From Clostridia bacterium (lineage in GTDB: Bacteria > Bacillota > Clostridia > Oscillospirales > CAG-272): 44,396 nt of DNA. The DNA is taken from positions 1-44,396 of the forward strand of contig CAAFLY010000195.1 of assembly GCA_900763885.1 (NCBI GenBank). Reading direction: 5' to 3'. A program made the position numbers and the translations under genes. Under the pieces are notes generated by a model, which did no database searches, was not told where the DNA came from, and saw nothing but the letters and a program-made list of their open reading frames with translations. This document shows positions 1 to 7,316 of the stretch, piece by piece (positions within the stretch are counted from its first letter, which is position 1; each line of letters begins with the position of its first letter).

Positions 1-800
1 AGATTGCGCTTCCGCATTTCCGACAGCCCGCCGATGGACAGGAGCCATTCGTACACCAGTCCCGCCATATAGATCGCGTAGCACGGGGGGGTGTTGTACA
101 TGGAGCCGTTGTCCGCCATCAGCTTCCAATCGAGCATGGACGGAGTTTCAGGACGCGCATTACCAAGCAGATCCTCGCGCACGATCACGACAGTCAGACC
201 GGCGGGCGCCATATTCTTCTGCGCGCCGGCATAAATCACTCCGAATTTCGACACGTCTACCGGTTCGGAAAGGATGCAGGAGGACATATCGGCAACGAGC
301 GGAATATCGCCGGTATCGGGAACGGACGGATATTTCGTGCCGTAGATGGTATTGTTGTAGCAGATATGTACGTAATCGGCGTCCGGACGGAACGTATCGC
401 GCGTGGTCTCCGGGATCACGGTGAAATTCTGCTCTTTGGAGGACGCGACGGCCTTGGCGTCTCCGTATTTGAGGGCTTCCTTATACGCCTTGGTGGAGAA
501 CTGTCCGGAGAGGATATAGTCCGCCTTGCCGGTTTTCATGAGATTGAGCGGTACTGCCGCAAACTGCGTGGAGGCGCCGCCCTGGAGGAAGAGTACCTTA
601 TAGTTGTCCGGAATCTGCATCAGCGTGCGCAGATCCGCCTCCGCCTTTTCGATGATCGCTTCGTAAGCAGGAGATCGATGGCTCATCTCCATAACGGACA
701 TACCTGAGGTGCCGTAACAAATAAGCTCCGACGCGGCTTTTTCCAGCACGGGCAGCGGCAGCATGGAGGGACCTGCCGAGAAGTTGAATACACGGTTCAT
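1..800 (-). CDS. serC: Phosphoserine aminotransferase SerC (3' end outside window)
   Basis: PLP-dependent aminotransferase of serine biosynthesis (3-phosphohydroxypyruvate to phosphoserine), cytoplasmic. Translating the minus strand from the ATG at 800 gives MNRVFNFSAGPSMLP, the typical SerC N-terminus. It continues with the conserved GGASTQFAAVPLNL stretch, a WK-less but clear substrate region, and YAGAQKNMAPAGLTVV, which contains the lysine that binds PLP. About 266 of the usual ~360 residues are present. The C-terminus lies beyond base 1, and no stop or frameshift is seen. A GAGGT ribosome binding site sits about 8 bases before the ATG. The leader of about 130 bases starts from a consensus promoter at 939-967. 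The assignment is very secure. Confidence 0.95.
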   Translation of the reverse strand, partial: MNRVFNFSAGPSMLPLPVLEKAASELICYGTSGMSVMEMSHRSPAYEAIIEKAEADLRTLMQIPDNYKVLFLQGGASTQFAAVPLNLMKTGKADYILSGQFSTKAYKEALKYGDAKAVASSKEQNFTVIPETTRDTFRPDADYVHICYNNTIYGTKYPSVPDTGDIPLVADMSSCILSEPVDVSKFGVIYAGAQKNMAPAGLTVVIVREDLLGNARPETPSMLDWKLMADNGSMYNTPPCYAIYMAGLVYEWLLSIGGLSEMRKRN

Positions 801-938
801 AACAATACCTCTTTTCTTTGTCTGCATCGTTCTTCAGTTTCGTTTGGGATGAGCGACGACTATACTTGCATGAAGCAGCATCTCCCCACAGGCGCTTTAC
901 TGCGGTACTGTGAAAGAGTGTTTTTGCGTGCTTATCTT

Positions 939-967
939 ATTATAACCCATATGGTACCATATGTCAA
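939..967 (-). promoter_or_regulatory. Sigma-A promoter of serC
   Basis: On the minus strand TTGACA (967-962) and TATAAT (944-939) are separated by exactly 17 bases, which is the full consensus. Transcription should start near 932 and leave a leader of about 130 bases before serC. I recognise no riboswitch or T-box in that leader. Confidence 0.85.
948..963. promoter_or_regulatory. 16-bp perfect palindrome in the serC promoter (candidate operator)
   Basis: CATATGGTACCATATG is a perfect palindrome. It fills the spacer and reaches into the -35 hexamer of the serC promoter, where a bound dimeric repressor would block RNA polymerase. The sequence is seen directly; the operator role is inferred. 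Confidence 0.45.
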
Positions 968-1043
968 TGTATATTTTCTCTTTTGTCGGGAATTTTTTTG
1001 CGGCAGCTTCTCCATTTCTGCAAGTATGCGACAGAATCTCGTC

Positions 1044-1091
1044 AAAAAAGAGCGCATACGCCGGGATTGACCCACGGTTCTGCGCTCTTTT
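1044..1091 (-). terminator. Intrinsic terminator after the HMA protein
   Basis: The arms AAAAGAGCGCA and TGCGCTCTTTT enclose a loop of about 24 bases. On the minus strand the stem is followed by a run of T, and a shorter T run exists on the plus strand. It lies directly after the stop of the gene at 1106-1366. Confidence 0.7.
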
Positions 1092-1105
1092 GGGTGGACA
1101 TATGC

Positions 1106-1366
1106 TCAGTGGTGGAATAATTTTGCAAAAAGCCCCTTATTCTCATACGGCTCCACGGCATAGCTGGTCACACCATATCCTGTACCGTCCAACGCCGCGC
1201 GGATCTCCTTTTCGGGGATCTCGTTCTCCGACACAATGACGCATTCGCCCCTGGTGTGGGACGAGGTTACCCTTTTCACCGCAAGATGCTGCCGGATCGC
1301 GTCGTTCACGTGGCTTTCGCACATCCCGCACGCCATTCCGTCAATGCCAACACGAATCTGTACCAT
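1106..1366 (-). CDS. Heavy-metal-associated domain protein (CopZ-like)
   Basis: An 86-residue single-domain HMA protein. The metal-binding motif GMACGMCESHVN (MxCxxC) is at residues 10-21, followed by the beta-alpha-beta pattern of the ferredoxin-like fold. The family binds Cu(I) or other soft metals, as chaperones or as free copies of P-type ATPase N-domains. The 15-20 residue tail after the domain (ENKGLFAKLFHH) contains two His and could add metal ligands. The start is supported by a purine-rich GAGAGG site 8 bases upstream. No metal ATPase is adjacent, so the partner is unknown. It lies about 177 bases after the phosphoesterase gene on the same strand and may share its transcript. Confidence 0.85.
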   Translation of the reverse strand: MVQIRVGIDGMACGMCESHVNDAIRQHLAVKRVTSSHTRGECVIVSENEIPEKEIRAALDGTGYGVTSYAVEPYENKGLFAKLFHH

Positions 1367-1543
1367 ATATCTGCCTCTCTTTCCGTTAGGATCGCCTAAC
1401 CAATATGGAAACGAAACGGGATCTTTCCCAAAACAGGGGCAAATCCCGAATCCTTTGTGTGTAAGGAAACGCTCTGTCCGGCAAGTCCTGTGTGCAAGAC
1501 GTATGACAAGTCCATTCGCGCAAAACGACCGGAAAGCAGCGTT

Positions 1544-2092
1544 TCACAGCGTTTCTCTGTGGTATTCCGCCCCCGCGAGATCCTTCCACACCGCATTCTC
1601 GTCCGTGAGGAGCATGTAGCTGTGCGGGCTGTTCTCCTTCGGGATGCTGACCGAGCCGGGATTGAAATACCGATTGCCATCGCCGAACGATTCCCATGCC
1701 GGAACGTGTGTGTGCCCATGCAGGAGAATATCCCCACGGACAAGCGGCGGCGTATGGGTCATATTGTAGTTGTGACCATGTGTCGCGTACAGCACCGCCC
1801 TGTCGGACGGCAGGATGGCGTAATCCGCGAGGACCGGAAACGACAGCACCATCTGATCGACCTCGGTATCGCAGTTGCCGCGCACACACCAGATCCGGCT
1901 CGCCATCGGATTGAGCATCGAAATCACTTCCTTGGGCGCGTATTCCCGCGGCAGGTCGTTGCGCGGACCGTGGTATAGAATATCGCCAAGGAGCACGAGC
2001 CGGGTCGCCTGTTCTCTTTCGTAAGCGGCAAGCAGTGCTTTGCAATAATACGCGGACCCATGAATATCCGACGCAATCATCCACTTTCTCAT
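1544..2092 (-). CDS. YfcE/MJ0936-type metallophosphoesterase
   Basis: A 182-residue calcineurin-like phosphoesterase. The metal-binding motifs are in order: SDIHGS near residue 8, GDILYHG near 39, GNCD near 76, then HGHNYN and HGHTHVP in the C-terminal half. The family are two-metal phosphodiesterases with unsettled natural substrates; YfcE cleaves bis-pNPP. The ATG at 2092 is chosen because a GGAGGA site lies just upstream and because the protein then begins MRKWMIASDIHG as family members do; a longer reading from 2200 runs through the promoter. It has its own consensus promoter at 2132-2160, divergent from the AraC gene. Confidence 0.9.
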   Translation of the reverse strand: MRKWMIASDIHGSAYYCKALLAAYEREQATRLVLLGDILYHGPRNDLPREYAPKEVISMLNPMASRIWCVRGNCDTEVDQMVLSFPVLADYAILPSDRAVLYATHGHNYNMTHTPPLVRGDILLHGHTHVPAWESFGDGNRYFNPGSVSIPKENSPHSYMLLTDENAVWKDLAGAEYHRETL

Positions 2093-2131
2093 CTGTTTCT
2101 TCCTCCAGATACTCTCTGTTTCTATCAGAGT

Positions 2132-2160
2132 ATTATACCCCGGATCGCTTGGATTGTCAA
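2132..2160 (-). promoter_or_regulatory. Sigma-A promoter of the phosphoesterase gene
   Basis: TTGACA (2160-2155), 17-base spacer, TATAAT (2137-2132) on the minus strand. An inverted repeat ATACTCT/AGAGTAT (2109-2115 and 2127-2133) overlaps the -10 region and the first transcribed bases. It could act as an operator or as a 5' hairpin. Confidence 0.85.
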
Positions 2161-2209
2161 GGGCGGCGGATATGCTTTTTTCGCGCCACACCCTTGCCAA
2201 AAACGGAAA

Positions 2210-2241
2210 ATTTCCGTCCGCGCTCTTGCAATTTCCGTCCG
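2210..2241. promoter_or_regulatory. 21-bp-phased direct repeat, probable AraC-family binding site
   Basis: ATTTCCGTCCG occurs at 2210-2220 and again at 2231-2241, exactly 21 bases apart. The second copy lies between the -35 and -10 of the promoter of the downstream AraC-type gene. AraC-family proteins bind tandem half-sites spaced by two helical turns, so autoregulation is likely. Confidence 0.5.
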
Positions 2242-2254
2242 GACGCGGTATACT
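2226..2254 (+). promoter_or_regulatory. Promoter of the first AraC-type regulator
   Basis: TTGCAA (2226-2231), 17-base spacer, TATACT (2249-2254). Transcription should start near 2261, about 24 bases before the ATG at 2285. Confidence 0.7.
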
Positions 2255-2284
2255 TTTTCACAAAGAAGCAAAAAGGAGCACCGT

Positions 2285-3121
2285 ATGGAAAAACCGACCA
2301 CATTTCAGGACTGGCAGATACCAGAGGAGCGGCAGTTTCTGTCGTTTCCGGCGTATGGCGAGGTAGCCCCGGATCCCGCCTATCGCATGACTCCGGTGGA
2401 TACGTATCTGCTCTCGTACATCGTCTCCGGGAAAGGTGCGATCCTGTCCGAGGACGGAATCGTGTCTGTGGGTGCCGGGGATTTCTGCTGCGTTCGCCGG
2501 GGCGCCGAGGTGATCTGCCGCGCGGATTTCGACGATCCCTATGCGGTGCGCTGGTTCTTCTGCCGCGGTCGGCTCATCGACTCCCTCTGCGGTGTATACG
2601 ATATGCCGCCGGTCTTTGTCACATCTTATGACGCGGGCGGAATCTTTCGCGAATGGGAGCATCTGCTGACCGTTCCCTGTCCGCGCCGCCGGGAGATGGA
2701 ATCGGTCTGCCGGGAGCTTGCCGTATCGGTATCCGCGCTGTTTGCCGCTGTCCGATTGGCTGCCGTGCTCGATCTGCCGCCCATGCCGGAGGATGTGTCG
2801 TTCGCGATCCGGGATTATCTCGATGAGCATCTCTCCGCCGATGTGACGCTTGCCGCGCTGTCCGATCGATTCGGCTACACGGATATGCACATCATCCGCC
2901 TCTTCCGCCATGAATTCGGGATGCCGCCAATGCAGTATCTGAAGAAAAAGCGGATGGAGCTTGCCGCGCATCTGCTGCGGGAAACGACCCTGCCGTTGTC
3001 CGTGATCGCCGAGCGGTGCGGATACCGGGACACGGGCTATTTTTCCGCCGCCTTCACAAAATACACGGGTCAATCCCCCCGTATGTACAAAGCGGCAAAT
3101 TCCTCCGCGGACAGGTCCTGA
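2285..3121 (+). CDS. AraC-family transcriptional regulator
   Basis: A 278-residue regulator with an N-terminal cupin-like sensing half and a C-terminal double helix-turn-helix DNA-binding domain (about residues 175-275). The second HTH has the AraC signature IAERCGYRDTGYFSAAFTKY followed by GQSPRMYK. The N-terminal half (GKGAILSEDGIVSVGAGDF, then a charged RGAEVICRADFDDPYAVRWFFCRG) matches the AraC ligand-binding jelly roll. The ATG at 2285 follows AAAAGGAGC; the open frame from 2060 is an extension through the promoter. The inducer is unknown. It is divergent from the phosphoesterase and upstream of the cell-wall operon. Target genes cannot be told from the sequence, but autoregulation is suggested by the repeat at 2210-2241. 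Confidence 0.92.
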   Translation: MEKPTTFQDWQIPEERQFLSFPAYGEVAPDPAYRMTPVDTYLLSYIVSGKGAILSEDGIVSVGAGDFCCVRRGAEVICRADFDDPYAVRWFFCRGRLIDSLCGVYDMPPVFVTSYDAGGIFREWEHLLTVPCPRRREMESVCRELAVSVSALFAAVRLAAVLDLPPMPEDVSFAIRDYLDEHLSADVTLAALSDRFGYTDMHIIRLFRHEFGMPPMQYLKKKRMELAAHLLRETTLPLSVIAERCGYRDTGYFSAAFTKYTGQSPRMYKAANSSADRS

Positions 3122-3212
3122 ATTTCGGCATACTGCGCGAAAAAACGGGGGGACAGACGAATGACGGGATACAAATCATGGCGCGGATTCAAGAAAAATT
3201 CCAAAGAAGCGG

Positions 3213-3241
3213 TTTATTTTGCCGCCGGTTTATGATATAAT
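3213..3241 (+). promoter_or_regulatory. Likely promoter of the asnB operon (extended -10)
   Basis: TGATATAAT gives an extended -10 (TATAAT at 3236-3241). The -35 at 3213-3218 (TTTATT) is weak. A TGGTACCA palindrome at 3255-3262 sits just after the start region. The leader before asnB is about 57 bases. Confidence 0.5.
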
Positions 3242-3305
3242 GTATGCTATACTGTGGTACCATGTATCGGCAGAGTGAACCAATAAAGGACGGAGTATCA
3301 GAAAT

Positions 3306-5147
3306 ATGTGCGGTTTTGTCGGCTTCACCGGTATGCTTGCCAATCGCCGGGAAATATTACAAAGAATGGCGGATCGGATCATCCATCGCGGTCCCGATTC
3401 CGAGGGCTTTTATCTCGACGGAGAACGGGACGACGACGCCTGTGCGCTTGGCTTCCGCAGACTCTCCATCATTGACCTCGCATCCGGCAGTCAACCGATG
3501 GAAAACGAGGACGGCAGCGTGGTGATCGTCTTCAACGGCGAGATCTACAATTTTGAGGAGCTGCGCACGGTGCTGATCGAACGCGGTCACGTATTCCGGA
3601 CGAGATGCGACACGGAGGTCATTCTCCACGGCTATGAGGAATACGGCACGGAGATCGTGAAAAAGCTGCGCGGCATGTTCGCGTTCGTGATCCGGGACAA
3701 AAAGCACCACCGTCTCTTCGGTGCACGCGATCCGTTCGGGATCAAGCCCTTCTATTACGCCACACCGCGGGAGAATGTGCTGCTCTTCGGTTCGGAGATC
3801 AAGAGCTTTTTGGAGCATCCCGCTTTCCAGTCCGCCGTAAATCCGAACGCGCTCCGGGCATATCTGACCTTCCAGTATTCGAGCATGGCCCAAACCTTCT
3901 TCAACGGTGTATATAAGCTCCCCGCCGCGCATTATTTCGTGTACGAGAACGGCAGGATGTCCACGGAGCGGTACTGGGAAGTCGATTTCACGAAAAAAAC
4001 AACGATGTCCTATGAGGAATGTGCCTGCCAGATCGACGAAAGAGTGCGGGAATCCGTACGCGCCCATCGGATCAGCGACGTTCCGGTCGGCTCATTTTTG
4101 TCCGGCGGCGTGGATTCCAGCTACATCACCGCCTGTCTGATGCCGGAGAACACGTTCTCGGTCGGCTTTGGCGGTGAGAAATTCGACGAAACCGGGGAAG
4201 CGGCGGAGCTATCCGCCAGACTGGGCATCCGCAGCTATATCAAGCATCTGACGGCGGAGGAATGTATGGCGGCGTTCCCGGCAATCCAGTACCACATGGA
4301 CGAGCCGCAGTCCAATCCGTCCGCGGTGCCGCTGTACTTCCTCGCAAAGTTGGCGCGGGAGAAGGTGACGGTCGTTCTGTCCGGCGAGGGCGCGGATGAG
4401 ATCTACGCCGGGTACGAATGGTACGACGACAGTCCCCTCATGCGCAGATATAAGCGTATTCCCGCGCCGCTCCGCCGTGCCGCCGCCGGAGTGACACGCC
4501 ATCTGCCGTATTTCAAGGGACACGATTTCATCCTGCACGGCACGGGACGGCCGGAGGATTACTTCATCGGACAGGCGTATGTTTTCCAGGAGGCGGAGGC
4601 GCTTTCCATTCTGCGGGAGCCGTACCGCCATGGTCCGTCCGTGCGCGACATCGTAACGCCGATCTACAGGGAATGCGCAGGGCTGTCCGAGGTGGAGAAA
4701 AAACAGTATCTGGATCTCCATCTGTGGCTGCAGGGCGATATTCTTCTGAAGGCGGACAAGATGAGCATGGCGCATTCGCTCGAACTGCGTGTCCCCTATC
4801 TCGATAAATACGTTATGGAAGAGGCAGCGGCGCTCCCGGTATCGTACAAGCTCGACGGTCACGACACAAAGGCGGTGCTTCGTACAGCGGCGAACAAAAC
4901 GCTCCCGGACGCATGGGCGCACCGTCCGAAAAAGGGCTTCCCCGTACCGATTCGCGACTGGCTGCGTGAGGATCCCATTTGCGAAAGCGTGCGCGCCGTG
5001 CTGACCTCGGATACCGCCGCGGAATATTTCGACACGAACGCCCTTGCCACCCTTTTGGACGCACACAAAGCGGGGGCGGCGCAGAATCAGCGGAAGATCT
5101 GGACGGCGTATACCTTCCTCACCTGGCACAGACAGTTTATAGGATAA
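3306..5147 (+). CDS. asnB: Glutamine-hydrolysing asparagine synthetase family protein AsnB
   Basis: A 613-residue class II amidotransferase. Residues 1-200 are the N-terminal nucleophile glutaminase: MCGFVGFTG, with Cys2 catalytic after Met removal, then HRGPDSEG, RRLSIIDL, FNGEIYNF and DPFGIKPFYY. The C-terminal ATP-pyrophosphatase domain has its PP-loop FLSGGVDSSYI near residue 262, SGEGADEIYAGYEWY, and the conserved LRVPYLD. The reaction is Gln- and ATP-dependent amidation of Asp to Asn. Family members also amidate wall precursors (AsnH amidates D-Asp in the lactococcal cross-bridge; LtsA/AsnB1 amidate meso-DAP). The downstream D-Asp ligase, Asp racemase and MurE make amidation of D-Asp to D-Asn an attractive alternative role here, by inference from context. 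It is the first gene of the operon, with AAAGGACGGAG upstream. Confidence 0.93.
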   Translation: MCGFVGFTGMLANRREILQRMADRIIHRGPDSEGFYLDGERDDDACALGFRRLSIIDLASGSQPMENEDGSVVIVFNGEIYNFEELRTVLIERGHVFRTRCDTEVILHGYEEYGTEIVKKLRGMFAFVIRDKKHHRLFGARDPFGIKPFYYATPRENVLLFGSEIKSFLEHPAFQSAVNPNALRAYLTFQYSSMAQTFFNGVYKLPAAHYFVYENGRMSTERYWEVDFTKKTTMSYEECACQIDERVRESVRAHRISDVPVGSFLSGGVDSSYITACLMPENTFSVGFGGEKFDETGEAAELSARLGIRSYIKHLTAEECMAAFPAIQYHMDEPQSNPSAVPLYFLAKLAREKVTVVLSGEGADEIYAGYEWYDDSPLMRRYKRIPAPLRRAAAGVTRHLPYFKGHDFILHGTGRPEDYFIGQAYVFQEAEALSILREPYRHGPSVRDIVTPIYRECAGLSEVEKKQYLDLHLWLQGDILLKADKMSMAHSLELRVPYLDKYVMEEAAALPVSYKLDGHDTKAVLRTAANKTLPDAWAHRPKKGFPVPIRDWLREDPICESVRAVLTSDTAAEYFDTNALATLLDAHKAGAAQNQRKIWTAYTFLTWHRQFIG

Positions 5148-5214
5148 ATCACATAAAGCAAGGACAGCGCAGGTCTGCCGGACCTCGGTACGGCGTGCGC
5201 AAGGGTTAAACAGA

Positions 5215-6453
5215 ATGGATAAAGCAATCGTTCCGGTGCTGCTTGGCGCCGATCTCAACTGCTACAACATCGCGCGTGCCTTTCATATGCGCTACGGCGT
5301 GAAATCTTACGCATTCGGACGGTACGCCATCGCACCCACCAAATATTCGACCATCGTACACTTCACGGCGATCCCCGATATAGACCGGGACGAGGTGATG
5401 CTCGACACGCTGCATCGGTTTGCGGACGCGCATATCGGCGACACTATGGTGCTTTTCGGCTGTACGGACGACTACGCGGCCATGATCATCCGCAATCGCG
5501 CGGAGCTGACCGACTTCATCCTGCCGTACACGAAGGAAGAGCTGATGGATCCGCTTGCGAAAAAGGCGGAATTCTACGAAACCTGCGATCAATTCGGTAT
5601 TCCGTATCCGAAAACGGTGGTATTGACCGGAAAAGCCGATCCTTCTGCCCTCTCGCCGGAGGCGCTGGGATTCCCGTACCCCATCATCGTCAAGCCGTCG
5701 TCGAGTGTGGACTATTGGAAGCATCCGTTTGACGGAATGAAAAAAGTATACGTAGCAAAATCCGTGGAGGAAGCCGGCGCCATCATCGACGCGATCTATG
5801 ACGCGGGGTATCCGGAAAAGATGATCCTGCAGGAATTTATCCCCGGCGGCGACTCCCAGATGCGCGTGCTGACCACCTTCTCCGATCAAAACGGCAAGGT
5901 GCGCGCCATGTGTCTCGGTCACACGATGCTGGAGGAGCATACGCCGAAGGGCCTGGGGAATCACGCCGCCATCCTCACGGAACCGGTATCACGCCTGCCC
6001 ATCGCCGCCAAAATCAGGGAGATGCTCGAAACCATCGGCTACACGGGCTTTGGCAATTTCGATATCAAGCTCAACCCGGACGATCCCACAGGCAATGATT
6101 ATCGCGTGTTTGAGATCAATCTGCGGCAGGGGAGAAGCAATTTCTATGTGACCGCTGCCGGGCTGAACATCGCCTATCTCGCGACCGAGGTCTACACCTC
6201 CGACGGCGATGACTGTGTGATGAACGATCGGGAGGTATTCTGGCACCACATCCCGCGCACCGTGGCATACAGTTATACGGACGATCCCACGCTTGTGGAA
6301 AGAGCAAAAAGCCTCGACCGTGCCGGAGCGGAATACTCCTCCCTCTGGTATCCGCCGGATATGTGTCATAGTCCCCTTCGTCTGCTCTGTGTACTGGAGC
6401 AGCTGCGCAGACAAAAGAAGAAATACAAAACCTACTGCAAAAAGTACAGATAA
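5215..6453 (+). CDS. ATP-grasp ligase, probable D-aspartate ligase of the peptidoglycan cross-bridge
   Basis: A 412-residue ATP-grasp carboxylate-amine ligase. The N-terminus IVPVLLGADLNCYNIARAF is the typical pre-ATP-grasp start of the Enterococcus faecium Asl(fm)/lactococcal AslA D-aspartate ligases. The central grasp has PIIVKPSSSVDYW and ILQEFIPGGDSQMRV. The C-terminal metal and phosphate site is GYTGFGNFDIKLN and FEINLRQGRSN. Known enzymes activate the beta-carboxyl of D-Asp and attach it to the epsilon-amino group of L-Lys in UDP-MurNAc-pentapeptide. The substrate is inferred from the next gene, an aspartate racemase that would supply D-Asp, and from the MurE after it. It lies 67 bases after asnB with no terminator. 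The Lys-rich tail (RRQKKKYKTYCKKYR) may touch the membrane or the precursor. Other amino-acid specificities of this ATP-grasp group cannot be excluded. Confidence 0.82.
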   Translation: MDKAIVPVLLGADLNCYNIARAFHMRYGVKSYAFGRYAIAPTKYSTIVHFTAIPDIDRDEVMLDTLHRFADAHIGDTMVLFGCTDDYAAMIIRNRAELTDFILPYTKEELMDPLAKKAEFYETCDQFGIPYPKTVVLTGKADPSALSPEALGFPYPIIVKPSSSVDYWKHPFDGMKKVYVAKSVEEAGAIIDAIYDAGYPEKMILQEFIPGGDSQMRVLTTFSDQNGKVRAMCLGHTMLEEHTPKGLGNHAAILTEPVSRLPIAAKIREMLETIGYTGFGNFDIKLNPDDPTGNDYRVFEINLRQGRSNFYVTAAGLNIAYLATEVYTSDGDDCVMNDREVFWHHIPRTVAYSYTDDPTLVERAKSLDRAGAEYSSLWYPPDMCHSPLRLLCVLEQLRRQKKKYKTYCKKYR

Positions 6454-6509
6454 CACGAATGCGCCGCTATGCCGTGCGTTTTCCGTGCATCCTAAAACGA
6501 GGCAAACGT

Positions 6510-7316
6510 ATGAACCATCCCGCAAATCCGCATCCGCTGCTCGGTGTACTGGGCGGTCTCGGTCCCCTGTCGAGCGCGTATTTCTATGAACGCGTCACCG
6601 CATTTACGAGTGCACAGCGCGATCAGGACCATATCGACATCATCCTCTCCAGCCGCGCGTCCACACCGGACCGGACCGCATATATCCTCGGCAAAAGCGA
6701 CGAATGCCCGCTGCCGTACATGATCCACGACGCAAAATCGCTGGAAACCTACGGAGCGACCGCGCTTGTGATCCCCTGCAACACGGCGCATTACTTCATC
6801 CATGAGGTGCGCCGTGCGGTATCCATCCCTGTGCCGAGCATCATCACGGAAACGGTGCTGTATCTCCGGCGCAACGGCTTTCACAAAGCGTGCATTCTTG
6901 CGACACAGGGGACCATATCCTCCGGCGCGTATCAGGAGGAGCTGTCGAAATACGGGCTTTCCTACATGGTCCCGGATCGTGCCGGACAGGAGGCTGTCAT
7001 GGACATCATCTACGGCGACGTGAAAAAGGGCGTTGTCCCCTCTCCGGAAAAGCTGTTTTCCGCCGCGGAGCCATCGTTTGCCGCCGGCTGCGACTGCGCG
7101 ATCCTCGGATGCACGGAGTTGTCCCTTCTCCACCGGAACATGGTCGGCAGTTACGCGGACAATCGTTTTGTCGATTCCCTGGACGTGCTTGCCGCCATCT
7201 CCATCCGACTGATGGGGCACACCGTCGTCGGCTTTCCGGATACAGCTGAGCCGTTGGAGTCCGCACGCTTTTACGATCAATCCCATGCGTCGGAGCACGA
7301 AAGGAGTCCCGTATGA
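6510..7316 (+). CDS. Aspartate/glutamate racemase family protein, probable aspartate racemase
   Basis: A 268-residue PLP-independent racemase. It has the N-terminal LGVLGGLGPLSSAYFYERV typical of aspartate racemases and the two catalytic-cysteine motifs: VIPCNTAHYF near residue 92 and ILGCTELSLL near residue 204. It interconverts L- and D-Asp. Glutamate racemases (MurI) share the fold but not the GGLGPxxxxxFY start. The ATG at 6510 is preferred (CGAGG upstream, and the conserved start follows within 10 residues) over an in-frame start at 6459. Its stop overlaps the MurE start by 4 bases, so translation is coupled. D-Asp made here is the expected substrate of the ATP-grasp ligase encoded just upstream. 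Confidence 0.9.
   Translation: MNHPANPHPLLGVLGGLGPLSSAYFYERVTAFTSAQRDQDHIDIILSSRASTPDRTAYILGKSDECPLPYMIHDAKSLETYGATALVIPCNTAHYFIHEVRRAVSIPVPSIITETVLYLRRNGFHKACILATQGTISSGAYQEELSKYGLSYMVPDRAGQEAVMDIIYGDVKKGVVPSPEKLFSAAEPSFAAGCDCAILGCTELSLLHRNMVGSYADNRFVDSLDVLAAISIRLMGHTVVGFPDTAEPLESARFYDQSHASEHERSPV

Noticed and set aside
3255..3262. GGTACC cores before several genes as a regulon
   Set aside because: The 6-base core is expected about ten times by chance in 44 kb and also occurs inside genes; only the 16-bp palindrome at 948-963 stands out.
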